Positions 1-9,954 of a stretch of DNA of 64,000 bases are shown here, piece by piece. Below the pieces are notes generated by a model. It was not told the origin of the DNA and made no database searches. It saw nothing but the letters and a program-made list of their open reading frames with translations. Numbering within the stretch: position 1 is the stretch's first letter; each line of letters begins with the position of its first letter. The position numbers and the translations under genes were made by a program. Location: IMG/VR virus record IMGVR_UViG_3300042398_001385, positions 62,001-126,000 of that record, one strand, 5' to 3'. This stretch comes from a virus.

Positions 1-539
1 AGATCCAGTGAAGAAAAAGTTTGTCCCCATGCACCAAATGCAAATATTTCAGCAAGATCTAAAAAAGAAGTCTCCCATGGTTTTTTATTCCATGTTTGTA
101 TAATAGGATCAGGAGTTATATTGTTTATTAACATTCTTTTACCCATATACGGAACATCGAAATTTTTTATATTTTGACCAGCTAATTTATACGATTTGGA
201 TCTTGAATTAGCCAATACTTTATTTGTTTTTTCTAGTATGTCTTTTTCATCCTCCCCGTAAAAGCTTGTTAATCTCTCAACTCCTTCAGGAGTAAAGACA
301 CCAAATGTAACACATACTATTCTACCAAATTCTGGGTGTAATGATGATCTGTTTATCCATAAATCGCTAGGATCTGTAGATTCTCCAGGCTCTACTTGCT
401 TTTGTAGCCATTTACATCTTTTAACCCATAGTTCTGCCAAATGAGGGTCATTGGATTTTAGTTCTTCTAGTGTTGGATATAATCCTGCGGTTTCAATATC
501 GAAAAAAATTGAACCATCTATTATTCCTTGGTGTAGCAT
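1..539 (-). CDS. PolB-type 3'-5' exonuclease (3' end outside window)
   Basis: The gene starts with ATG at 539 and stays open to the left edge, giving 179 residues of a longer protein. Residues 13-18 read FDIETA (D14 and E16, the ExoI acidic pair) and residues 121-128 read GQNIKNFD (ExoII, D128), followed by a KPWE block and a conserved Asp near 161. This is the DnaQ-like exonuclease of the DNA polymerase B proofreading family, which removes mispaired 3' nucleotides. It begins directly at the exonuclease domain, without the N-terminal domain of T4 gp43, so it may be a free-standing exonuclease or the exonuclease half of a split polymerase. Which of these holds cannot be seen here. It is divergent from the plus-strand gene at 554. 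Confidence 0.8.
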   Translation of the reverse strand, partial: MLHQGIIDGSIFFDIETAGLYPTLEELKSNDPHLAELWVKRCKWLQKQVEPGESTDPSDLWINRSSLHPEFGRIVCVTFGVFTPEGVERLTSFYGEDEKDILEKTNKVLANSRSKSYKLAGQNIKNFDVPYMGKRMLINNITPDPIIQTWNKKPWETSFLDLAEIFAFGAWGQTFSSLD

Positions 540-547
540 GATATATA
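540..547 (+). promoter_or_regulatory. GATATATA octamer, candidate late promoter
   Basis: Exact GATATATA ends 6 nt before the ATG of the isolated plus-strand gene at 554. The same octamer recurs before many units in this window. A promoter role is inferred from recurrence and position. Confidence 0.45.
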
Positions 548-553
548 GTTTAT

Positions 554-820
554 ATGGAAAAATACGGGTATAAAAACATAAGCTCTAGAAACGAATTCGA
601 AAAAGCATCTAAGAGAGACGGACGTGTTGATCACGGACCTGTAGTAGGAGACGAGCTTACCACATATGACTTCGTAGATCTTAAGAAAAAGGGAGACTGG
701 GGAATGCCAGGACAGACTAGATATTATGTAAAAACTATCGAAGATCTTATAAAGGCCAACGACAAGATGAGTAAGTCTATTACAAATGAAAGAAAGCCTA
801 AAGGATACGTTGCCTGGTAA
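554..820 (+). CDS. small hypothetical phage protein, 88 aa
   Basis: This is one of only three plus-strand genes. It encodes 88 charged residues with many Lys, Arg, Asp and Glu, no membrane segment, and a C-terminus ending in KGYVAW. No family is recognised. A GATATATA octamer lies just upstream, and the gene is divergent from the exonuclease gene and convergent with the UVDE-like gene, so it appears to be a single-gene transcription unit. A minus-strand frame covers the same bases but is low in complexity and has no leader, so I favour this strand. Confidence 0.65.
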   Translation: MEKYGYKNISSRNEFEKASKRDGRVDHGPVVGDELTTYDFVDLKKKGDWGMPGQTRYYVKTIEDLIKANDKMSKSITNERKPKGYVAW

Positions 821-830
821 AAATCCTTTC

Positions 831-1628
831 CTAGTTAGGCTCTGGCAAATTATTATCAAAAGCAACATCTATTATTAAATTATAAGGATTTAAATCTTGT
901 ATTGTTATTGTTTCCTCTTGACTGGAAGGACAGTAGAACATTATAGGATTAGATCTTTCTGCCCAAGTGGAAGCAGCCAAAAATAAGCTTTCTTTATATG
1001 TTAGTCCTCCTTGGTTGGTTCTGTGTGATCCTGTTCTAAATATTATTGGTATTTTTTTCTCTATGTAGGTTACAGATAATAGATCTTTTACGGAAAATAA
1101 ACTAGGCTTTTCGTCGTTTATTATTGCTATCTGCTTTTGTACTCTCCAAGGAAGTGTATCAAAGAACTTACAAAAGTCCATCATACTTTTTCTTCGGTTC
1201 CCATTAGCTCCTCCGATATGACATATTAATGGTATATCAAATCTTCCAGCATCTATTTCATTTATAAAATTACCTATCTTTAATATTTCTGATTTAGATT
1301 TTTTCTTTGAATCCGCATCTGTTGATATGACATGGTTTTTACTTTTTATATAAAAAGCTATTCTTATTTCTAAATCATCAATATAATGAAAAAATCTTTC
1401 CTTCTCAAATTCTGTAACGTCTGTTGATAAATCTATATCTTTTTCAGATAACTCAACTATAAACAATTTATATCCTATAGACAGATACATTTTTATCTGG
1501 TCACAAACTATACGGGACAAAGAATTGTCCCTGTGTTTTCCCTCTGGAATTCTTATTACAATACCATTTCTTATTGATTCCATAACTTTTTTAGTGTGAA
1601 AAGAAAATAAGTTTCTATAGGGAATCAA
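831..1628 (-). CDS. UV damage endonuclease (UVDE)-like TIM-barrel protein
   Basis: Residues from about 130 on follow the UVDE (UvsE/Uve1) pattern: a strand ending in CHIGG, a run like the family's LENDD site but reading IINDE, then IPIIFRTGSH and a TW pair near residue 225. UVDE nicks DNA 5' of UV photoproducts using several metal ions. Here the Glu of LENDD is Ile and the Asp of the D-x-x-H site is Arg, so the metal site looks altered. The longest frame uses TTG at 1628, overlapping the upstream gene by 14 nt; an ATG at 1583 gives a 250-residue product. T4 uses the unrelated DenV for the same task. Family membership is fairly likely; retained activity is doubtful. Confidence 0.55.
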   Translation of the reverse strand: MIPYRNLFSFHTKKVMESIRNGIVIRIPEGKHRDNSLSRIVCDQIKMYLSIGYKLFIVELSEKDIDLSTDVTEFEKERFFHYIDDLEIRIAFYIKSKNHVISTDADSKKKSKSEILKIGNFINEIDAGRFDIPLICHIGGANGNRRKSMMDFCKFFDTLPWRVQKQIAIINDEKPSLFSVKDLLSVTYIEKKIPIIFRTGSHRTNQGGLTYKESLFLAASTWAERSNPIMFYCPSSQEETITIQDLNPYNLIIDVAFDNNLPEPN

Positions 1629-2409
1629 ATTGATCCAAATCCATTTTGGGCCAGGATTCTAGTAAACTTATGGGCGAAAGGTTAGCAACCTTTACTCCTC
1701 TTTTTTCTAAATTATTTCTTAATACTGAATATTCTAAATCTATATTCCTTATGTGCTTAGATAATTTGTGAGATCCTGTATTTGAAAAGAAGTGATCGTT
1801 GGTAAAATCAACTCCAACCATTCCTATTTTTTTAGCTCCTAATTGATAAGCTATTATTATAGCCATATAAGGAGAGTTCATTGTATAATCTACTAGGCTT
1901 AAATTATCTAAATTTGGATTGTTTCTTGAGCCTATTTTAATTTTAGATATATTAGAAGATCTTGTTATAGGTCCAGGATTTTCTAAATGAGTAAATATTA
2001 CTGGACTTAATGTTTCTCTTACATACTCCCATCTTCCTCTCATGAAAGTACGATGGTCGTTTACAACAACTAAAAAATCGGGGGTTAATATTCTATCAAT
2101 ATCATTTACTCCTATAACATAGTATTTACTAAAATCACTATAATAGTTTAGAGATGTACCACATCCAGCAACTATAAAAGTCTCACCGTCGAATTTATTT
2201 ATATAATTAGGATATAGAGTGTTTCCTAGATGACTGCTTTTTACAGATGTTTTTATTCTGTTTATTTGAGTATCCGTATTTGGATCCTTTTTAATCTCTA
2301 TTTCTTTTTCATAGTTTTTAGGAAGCTCCGATGGTATGTTAATTTTATTATTGTTTATAGATTTTTCTCTACTTATTCTTAGTAAGCTTCTTTTTCTTTC
2401 TATTGACAT
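1615..2409 (-). CDS. DUF115/GT42-like Rossmann protein
   Basis: The 264-residue protein has a basic N-terminal 60 residues, then a Rossmann-like start reading FIVAGCGTSLN, followed by VIGVNDI, a run ending in DFLVVVND, and later KKIGMVGVDF and GSHKLSKH. This layout matches the DUF115 / sialyltransferase-like (GT42) families, which bind a nucleotide sugar or pterin and include flagellin-modification (Maf-type) proteins. In a phage it could modify host surface sugars or a virion protein, but substrate and activity are unknown. It starts directly after the next upstream gene (start at 2409 overlapping its stop), which points to one operon with the 290- and 180-residue genes. Confidence 0.5.
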   Translation of the reverse strand: MSIERKRSLLRISREKSINNNKINIPSELPKNYEKEIEIKKDPNTDTQINRIKTSVKSSHLGNTLYPNYINKFDGETFIVAGCGTSLNYYSDFSKYYVIGVNDIDRILTPDFLVVVNDHRTFMRGRWEYVRETLSPVIFTHLENPGPITRSSNISKIKIGSRNNPNLDNLSLVDYTMNSPYMAIIIAYQLGAKKIGMVGVDFTNDHFFSNTGSHKLSKHIRNIDLEYSVLRNNLEKRGVKVANLSPISLLESWPKMDLDQFDSL

Positions 2410-3281
2410 TACATAAATCGATTTATAATATTATTAGCTTTTTCTGTATGATCATCCTTAGATTCACCGTAAGATCTTTTACATATATCAGGAAAGTGCT
2501 GAATCATTTGTTTTTTTGACTCCATTTCATTTTTAATCTCTAAAAACAATATAGCAAGAATAGCTTTTAAATCTATTGGCTCTTCTAATAAATCTGGATG
2601 ATAACAGAAATAACAAAATGCCTCAGCTGCTTTTAAAATGTCCTTAAACGAACCATTAATAGATTTCCTTGAAAATGATATAAGGTTGTCGCTAGGATCA
2701 GCTAAAACTGAATTAAATATAAGATTGTCGGATGGTATATCATCAACAAATTTTATTTTCCATCCAGTCCCCATAGGGCCTTCAACTGAGTTTCCTTCGG
2801 TATCAATATAAGGATGATCTAGAATTTTATTTTCTAAAGATCCCCATACAATATTACCTCCGTTATATTTTAGATTTTGTGCGTTCTTCTCTCTTGAATC
2901 TATTCCCATACCCATAACATTTTTTGAATTACCTCTATCCTCGTAAAATTCTATTGATCCGGGGATTAAGGTATATGTTTTTTTATCTTGTAAGGATTGT
3001 ATCTTTACGATGTATGATTTACCGTCAGTTGATTTTGACGTTTCTATTATCTCGCCTTTTATTTTTTTAGATTTTCCTTTTACTTTTCCTTTTACTATGT
3101 CACCAACCTGAAAAACTGAATCCTTTACTAATAAACTAGGATCTGCATCTCTACCTACAGCAATAGAAAGATCTGAATATGCTTTATAGTTAACTTTAAA
3201 AACCCCATTAGAGCTATTAAATCCATCGCCGTTTATCGATTGAGCAAACTGTTCGTTTATTAATTTAATTCTTCTTTTCAT
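2409..3281 (-). CDS. hypothetical protein with capsid-targeting-like N-terminus
   Basis: This 290-residue protein is not recognised. Its N-terminus (MKRRIKLINEQF) resembles the short basic/amphipathic leader with a Glu near position 9 found on T4 internal head proteins. Residues about 55-110 alternate Lys and Gly (VGDIVKGKVKGKSKKIKGEI) and look like a small beta-barrel or KOW/SH3-like fold. The C-terminal third is helical. Its ATG overlaps the stop of the upstream gene as ATGA, so the two are probably translationally coupled. Confidence 0.6.
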   Translation of the reverse strand: MKRRIKLINEQFAQSINGDGFNSSNGVFKVNYKAYSDLSIAVGRDADPSLLVKDSVFQVGDIVKGKVKGKSKKIKGEIIETSKSTDGKSYIVKIQSLQDKKTYTLIPGSIEFYEDRGNSKNVMGMGIDSREKNAQNLKYNGGNIVWGSLENKILDHPYIDTEGNSVEGPMGTGWKIKFVDDIPSDNLIFNSVLADPSDNLISFSRKSINGSFKDILKAAEAFCYFCYHPDLLEEPIDLKAILAILFLEIKNEMESKKQMIQHFPDICKRSYGESKDDHTEKANNIINRFM

Positions 3282-3820
3282 TTTTGTTTTTTATATACTT
3301 CAATTAGATCTCTAAGTTTAGAAGCCAACTCGTAGTTTTCGTCGTTTAAAGCTTTATCTAATTGTTTTTGTAGGTCAGCAGTTTCTGGTTTTTCATCTAT
3401 TTCTTCGTCAGTTAAAACAGTTTCCCTAGAAACAACAACCATTGGTGAAAAATACACCTCTAACATAGATTCCATGATAGGTATAAATGTGCTTTCACCA
3501 TTTTCTATTTCCTTACCATTATCATCTGTTTCTGGTATCTCCATTTCCCATTCTCCATTAACCCATATTACATTCCATGGTCCATACATATATTGTGATA
3601 TATCGTTTTCAACCACATGATTTATAACATGAAGAACCTCCTCTTTTATGTGTTCGTCTGTTAATTTAGTCTTCTTATCAAGCTTTTTTATACCTGGTAT
3701 CTGTGTAGTTTCAGTACCTATTGTCCTCCCCACCAATTTATAAAACTTATGGATTAAAGGCCAATCAATGGTATCAATTACTCTGCTTATTAGTGTTTTA
3801 TTTTTTTCTGATATTACCAT
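3278..3820 (-). CDS. hypothetical protein with C-terminal UVR-like motif
   Basis: The 180-residue acidic protein begins with ATG at 3820. Its last 35 residues (LQKQLDKALNDENYELASKL and RDLIEVY) fit the UVR motif, a helical hairpin in UvrB, UvrC and McsA/ClpC partners that mediates protein contacts. The rest matches nothing I recognise. With the UVDE-like gene two positions downstream in the same operon, a link to DNA repair is possible but rests only on this motif and context. Confidence 0.6.
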   Translation of the reverse strand: MVISEKNKTLISRVIDTIDWPLIHKFYKLVGRTIGTETTQIPGIKKLDKKTKLTDEHIKEEVLHVINHVVENDISQYMYGPWNVIWVNGEWEMEIPETDDNGKEIENGESTFIPIMESMLEVYFSPMVVVSRETVLTDEEIDEKPETADLQKQLDKALNDENYELASKLRDLIEVYKKQK

Positions 3821-3878
3821 TGCCCTTTATTATTTTTACTCAAATCCTATAATTGTGTTCCAAAAAATAAAAATAAAA

Positions 3879-4502
3879 TTATGAAGTTGTTATACTTCTT
3901 ATTTTATACCATATTCTAAAGGTAACTAAATGATCTCCCACTGTAGCGTCATTTAATGGATTATCCCCATTATCTATTGCTACATTAAGAGGCTTATTAG
4001 TATTTATCGGTAAATTATATATTGATAAAGGGACGGATATAGCATATGACTCATCATTGCCTGTCCATAATGCACCAACAGAAAGAGAAATTGCAGATAT
4101 ATAATTAGTTGAAAATCCAGAAGTTTCTTGAGAAAAATAAATTCCTTTATATTCTGAATAATTGTAAGGAGTAGTTGCAGGTGAATCCCCAGGATAAGAT
4201 TCCGATATTATTCTAAATACGTCTATGTATTTTCCTAACCCTGGTGCTGGTATTAACTCGTAATATTGACTTGTTAGTACTCTAATATCAGATGGAGCTG
4301 GTTGAACTTCTATATAATTATAATCCCCTTGGAAAACGCCACTTATATTTCCATCTAGGTCTTTATAAAATATTTGGTTTAGATCTAATGAAAGAAAAAC
4401 CGTATCGTTTGGTATAGATACTGAATCGGCGGAAAAATCTGTAATAGTATATTTGTATTCTATACCAAATGAAGATTTTCTAGATAAAATTGATATTGCC
4501 AT
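3879..4502 (-). CDS. hypothetical virion-associated protein, 207 aa
   Basis: A beta-rich, Ser/Thr/Tyr-rich sequence with few charges, typical of tail fibre accessory or decoration proteins. It follows the collagen/beta-helix fibre gene by 2 nt, so it probably belongs with that fibre. No domain or signal peptide is recognised. A chaperone or a distal fibre subunit is equally possible. Confidence 0.6.
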   Translation of the reverse strand: MAISILSRKSSFGIEYKYTITDFSADSVSIPNDTVFLSLDLNQIFYKDLDGNISGVFQGDYNYIEVQPAPSDIRVLTSQYYELIPAPGLGKYIDVFRIISESYPGDSPATTPYNYSEYKGIYFSQETSGFSTNYISAISLSVGALWTGNDESYAISVPLSIYNLPINTNKPLNVAIDNGDNPLNDATVGDHLVTFRIWYKIRSITTS

Positions 4503-4504
4503 AA

Positions 4505-6277
<1,773 letters not shown>

Positions 6278-6296
6278 GCTAATATTTTTATTTACT

Positions 6297-6304
6297 TATA
6301 TATC
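6297..6304 (-). promoter_or_regulatory. GATATATA octamer, candidate late promoter
   Basis: Exact octamer on the minus strand, ending 19 nt before the ATG of the 590-residue fibre gene and just after the terminator of the upstream gene. Confidence 0.45.
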
Positions 6305-6343
6305 CGATTTTTTTATTATTAAGAACTAGATAGCACAAATAAA

Positions 6344-6369
6344 AAAAGGATCCCTTTCGAGATCCTTTT
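6344..6369 (-). terminator. intrinsic terminator
   Basis: A 9-bp perfect stem (AAAAGGATC / GATCCTTTT) with an 8-nt loop, followed on the minus strand by a T run. It lies about 25 nt past the stop of the 796-residue gene, separating it from the fibre gene. Confidence 0.8.
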
Positions 6370-6394
6370 AGAATTATGAAGATTTATTATTAAA

Positions 6395-8785
6395 TTATGC
6401 TTCAACTGTTTCTACTAGATTAAAATATTCAGTAGCTGTACTTGTAATATTTATTGTTCTAGTTGAATCCTCCCAACCAGAACTAACTGAAAATACCTCT
6501 ATTACATATTCATTATTATATGATGATGGAAGATCGTAGAAAGTAATACTTCTAAATCCATTATTTATAGATCCGCTTCCTATTGAAACTTGCTGAATAT
6601 TATCAGGACCAAATTCAAAAAGTCTATAGAGATTAATATTAGAATCTATAATTGTATCTGTTCCACCAACAACGTCTACATTTAAATTAATAACTCTATC
6701 TAGATTTATATCTACAGAAACATCCGAAGCTCCATCATATGATCCTGAAGCTCCTCTTTCTGGATAATTCGGAGATAATGCTGCATATACGTTGATCATC
6801 TGTGAATCGTTATTAGGTATAGTGAATTCATAATATCCATTGCTATCAGTGTTACCTGTATAATTCCAAGTATCTCCATCAGCAGATACTTCCGCTCCCT
6901 CTAGTGGATTATTGTTTTCGTCTCTAACATATCCATAAACAATATTATCTCCTGGATTTACATAATTTAGTTCGAAATTAATTTCTACGGAAGGAACCTC
7001 TTTTTCAACAACAATATTTGAATATTCGTATTCTTCATATCCTGCTGCTTCTACTGTTATTCTATCCAATCTTCCAAAAGGAACATCCAAGAAAATGTAA
7101 TTCCCGTTTTCGTCTGTTGAAACCGATATATTAAGAGGAGATAATCCAACTTTAGCCTTGCTTATTCCAACACCATTATCATCTGTAACTTTACCCCATA
7201 CTCTACCGTCTATCTCACTTATAGGAGTAACTTCACAAAGATCATTAAATGAAAGTGTTAATTGTATATTGGAAATAGAATCACAGAATATTCTATTCGC
7301 AAACTCTAAAGATTCTTTTTGCTCTGCTTGAATCTCTTTAAGGTTATCGTTACAATCTACATAAACTGAAATTTTATCAGCATTGAAAAGAACTCTAGAT
7401 CCTATTAGATGAAGTAATTTAATGAAATCATCATAAAACTTAACTCCAGTGGAGAATAAATCATTAAGCTTCTCTCTTCTTATATCACCATCTTCTAATA
7501 TACTTAATTCTTGATCAACTTTATTATGTAAATCCCTAGATATTCTAGTATCTATTGTATATTTTGGTGCTACGTTAGGTAATTTTGCCCAATTTTCTTC
7601 TTCATTTGCGCCTTCTAGATAAACTCCCAAAATACATCCTCCGTAAAGAAGTTCTTGATAAGTCTTATCTTTAGTTTCGTTCCATTTTTGATAAAACTCA
7701 TAAAGCTTATACCAAAGATCTGATCTCCCTTCAAAGAATTCTACAACATTTAATGGGCTTGGGTTGCAAAGATCTAAATATCTTCCTTGCCAATCTCCAC
7801 CAGGAAGGGGAATATAAAAACGTCTTTCTCCGTTACCCTCTATCCATAATCTATACGGTGAATATATTTCAGCATCTTTTGCAGCTGTTGCTCTTCCGTC
7901 TTTTATAGATGCTGATTGATAAGAAAGAGTTAATCCGCAAGCAGATTGAGCTCCTGTCACTAAGTATGGAGATATATTAGAAGAAACACCAAAATTATTG
8001 TATAGATAAGTATCACAAGCATCAGGAACGTTTGTACCAAAAACTATATTAGTTTTTTTACAATCATCCATACAAACATTTTTAAGGGATTTGCGGATAT
8101 AGCATATCTCTCCTTTTTTAAAATCCACATCTTTTATTTTAAAAATGTAATATTTCTCGGTTTTTCTGTCCAACATATAAAGAATAAGAGATTCAGGTCT
8201 AACTGGACCCACTGCTTCTAAAGCATTAGCTCTTTGCTGAAGATCTGAAATCCCTCCCCAACTTAAATGTTTTAAATAGTTTATTGATGGATTATAAGGA
8301 TCTACACCATCATGTTCATCCGGGTATGCAAACCAAACTCCTTTCGGTGTATCTTCGGAAGGTTCATTTTCTTGAAATACGTTATATAATAAGTATCCTT
8401 CATATTTTTCAGTATCCGCTAATTTAAGTCCAACATAGTCAGATATAGTATCTGTTAAGCATCCTGAAAGGCAAACGATTGCGATATCTTGAGATTCCTC
8501 AGTTCCGCTTTCTGTTAGATTTGTTTCCACATCACAAGGGTCCCATCCACCTATTTGATTTCCTTTAGTGTCCCAAGCCCATACGTCCCCGTTCCATATT
8601 TTTTCTGCTAGTGCTCTAGATTTTTTAATTTGCTCGACGTCGAATTTTTTTCCTAGATCGACGGTGGAATTTGCTTTCAATCTAATTCCACCAAGATCTG
8701 AAATAATAAGATCTCTTGAAAGTAGGTTAGTAACTTTAAAGATGTAATTCTCATTATCAGATTTTCTTGATGCTGATGCGTTCAT
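6395..8785 (-). CDS. large virion adhesin with CarboxypepD_reg-type repeats
   Basis: The 796-residue protein has a novel N-terminal region to about residue 520, with many Cys (for example CDVETN, CLSGCL, CMDDCKK). It then has two tandem beta-sandwich domains with the carboxypeptidase-regulatory-like pattern: GKVTDDNGVGISKAKV with TDENGNYIFLDVP, then GYVRDENNNPLEGAEV with TDSNGYYEFTIP. A third, diverged domain follows. Such Ig-like domains are common on phage tails and in Bacteroidota surface proteins, where they bind cell-surface sugars. Its position in the fibre island supports a tail adhesin. Its exact place in the virion is unknown. Confidence 0.65.
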   Translation of the reverse strand: MNASASRKSDNENYIFKVTNLLSRDLIISDLGGIRLKANSTVDLGKKFDVEQIKKSRALAEKIWNGDVWAWDTKGNQIGGWDPCDVETNLTESGTEESQDIAIVCLSGCLTDTISDYVGLKLADTEKYEGYLLYNVFQENEPSEDTPKGVWFAYPDEHDGVDPYNPSINYLKHLSWGGISDLQQRANALEAVGPVRPESLILYMLDRKTEKYYIFKIKDVDFKKGEICYIRKSLKNVCMDDCKKTNIVFGTNVPDACDTYLYNNFGVSSNISPYLVTGAQSACGLTLSYQSASIKDGRATAAKDAEIYSPYRLWIEGNGERRFYIPLPGGDWQGRYLDLCNPSPLNVVEFFEGRSDLWYKLYEFYQKWNETKDKTYQELLYGGCILGVYLEGANEEENWAKLPNVAPKYTIDTRISRDLHNKVDQELSILEDGDIRREKLNDLFSTGVKFYDDFIKLLHLIGSRVLFNADKISVYVDCNDNLKEIQAEQKESLEFANRIFCDSISNIQLTLSFNDLCEVTPISEIDGRVWGKVTDDNGVGISKAKVGLSPLNISVSTDENGNYIFLDVPFGRLDRITVEAAGYEEYEYSNIVVEKEVPSVEINFELNYVNPGDNIVYGYVRDENNNPLEGAEVSADGDTWNYTGNTDSNGYYEFTIPNNDSQMINVYAALSPNYPERGASGSYDGASDVSVDINLDRVINLNVDVVGGTDTIIDSNINLYRLFEFGPDNIQQVSIGSGSINNGFRSITFYDLPSSYNNEYVIEVFSVSSGWEDSTRTINITSTATEYFNLVETVEA

Positions 8786-8800
8786 AGTAGTTTTTATTCA

Positions 8801-8808
8801 TATATATT
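8801..8808 (-). promoter_or_regulatory. AATATATA octamer, candidate late promoter
   Basis: One-base variant of the GATATATA octamer, ending 15 nt before the ATG of the 796-residue adhesin gene at 8785. Confidence 0.35.
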
Positions 8809-8865
8809 CTAAAATTCCAATAAAATACTACTATACACAGAGGATCAACTAAAAAAAATAATTAT

Positions 8866-9411
8866 TTATTTATTTGGGGAAAGTATAGATGTAAATATAA
8901 GCTGCACGCCAGGATTTTGAACATTTTCTCCTTTTACAAATATTGAAATTTCAGATCCTTCTGAAATTTTATATTCATATCTACCACAAGCTATCTTGTT
9001 ACCTTCAGATTTTAATGATGCTATTATTTCATCATTAACATAAATTATAGCCTCCCAATCTTTTTCTTCCCTTGATGATAGAGATATACCCACAAGAACA
9101 CAATCATTCCAAGAAATAAAAGGTGTTATATTCGTATAATTTCCTCCCGCTCTCTTTATAAATCTATCTGTTACTCCCTCACATCCGCTCCAATCCTCAG
9201 AAGCATCAAATGTAAAAGTCATCTGATTTACAATTTCTGATGGATTCTTGTGATCTACATAATCAACAGGTATAGGCTTATCGTCATATTGTTCCCTGCT
9301 AATCTCTGTACCGCTATTGTCTAGATATATTATTTTTTTTCTTGTAACAGCATCTCCATTTGGTAGAGTTATCTGATATTCCTTTATTTGATATGATCCG
9401 CTATTAGACAT
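8866..9411 (-). CDS. hypothetical virion-associated protein, 181 aa
   Basis: A beta-rich 181-residue protein with no recognised domain. It overlaps the stop of the upstream gene (9404-9946) by 8 nt and is followed by the adhesin gene, so it belongs to the fibre operon. The central segment (ASEDWSGCEGVTDRFIKR) contains its first Cys; a second lies in VACGRYEY-like context. It may be a small baseplate or fibre decoration. Confidence 0.6.
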   Translation of the reverse strand: MSNSGSYQIKEYQITLPNGDAVTRKKIIYLDNSGTEISREQYDDKPIPVDYVDHKNPSEIVNQMTFTFDASEDWSGCEGVTDRFIKRAGGNYTNITPFISWNDCVLVGISLSSREEKDWEAIIYVNDEIIASLKSEGNKIACGRYEYKISEGSEISIFVKGENVQNPGVQLIFTSILSPNK

Positions 9412-9946
9412 TGGTTAGTTTAATTTTTATTTCTATTCTAGATCTAAGATTAGTAGGATTAGTTTCCCATGTAGGTGTAGTCCATTTTATGTATAACTTA
9501 TCTCCTCTAGATATAGATACAGGTGTATCTAGGTTTATACTTAAAGCTTCCACTGTATCTGTTGTGATATTAGTCTCAAATACGTTTAATTCTTTAGTTT
9601 CATTGTATAGTAAATAATTAGATAACTCTGAGGATCCTGTTACCATTCCTGGATATAAAAGAATAGAATATCCTGTTATCTCACCATCAAATAGTGATAA
9701 AACTTTAGAAGCATCAGATAATGTTGTTAGTGGTAATTGATCATTAAAATCGCCGAAGAAATATAACTGATTGTCTATGGGAGATATTGATGAGTGTCTA
9801 AATATAATAGAGCTATATGGCTGAACTGGTATAGCGCCAGCTGAATCCCAAGCATATCCGTTCCATATCCATGTTTTTCCGTTATCTGTATAGATGTATC
9901 CTATATCTAATCCCATTCTGGGCGGATTTGTTGGCCAGTTTGACAT
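9404..9946 (-). CDS. small fibre protein with WNGYAWD module
   Basis: This 180-residue protein opens with the same module as the 590-residue fibre (WPTNPP, then WIWNGYAWDS at about residues 27-36), here followed by a single compact beta-rich domain instead of collagen repeats. The shared module probably marks an attachment point to a common baseplate or fibre partner. That role is inferred only from repetition within this locus. Confidence 0.65.
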   Translation of the reverse strand: MSNWPTNPPRMGLDIGYIYTDNGKTWIWNGYAWDSAGAIPVQPYSSIIFRHSSISPIDNQLYFFGDFNDQLPLTTLSDASKVLSLFDGEITGYSILLYPGMVTGSSELSNYLLYNETKELNVFETNITTDTVEALSINLDTPVSISRGDKLYIKWTTPTWETNPTNLRSRIEIKIKLTNV

Positions 9947-9954
9947 AATTTATT

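Noticed and set aside
521-868. 115-residue minus-strand frame opposite the gene at 554
   Set aside because: It overlaps two better-supported genes (the exonuclease start and the end of the UVDE-like gene) and reads as low-quality hydrophobic sequence.
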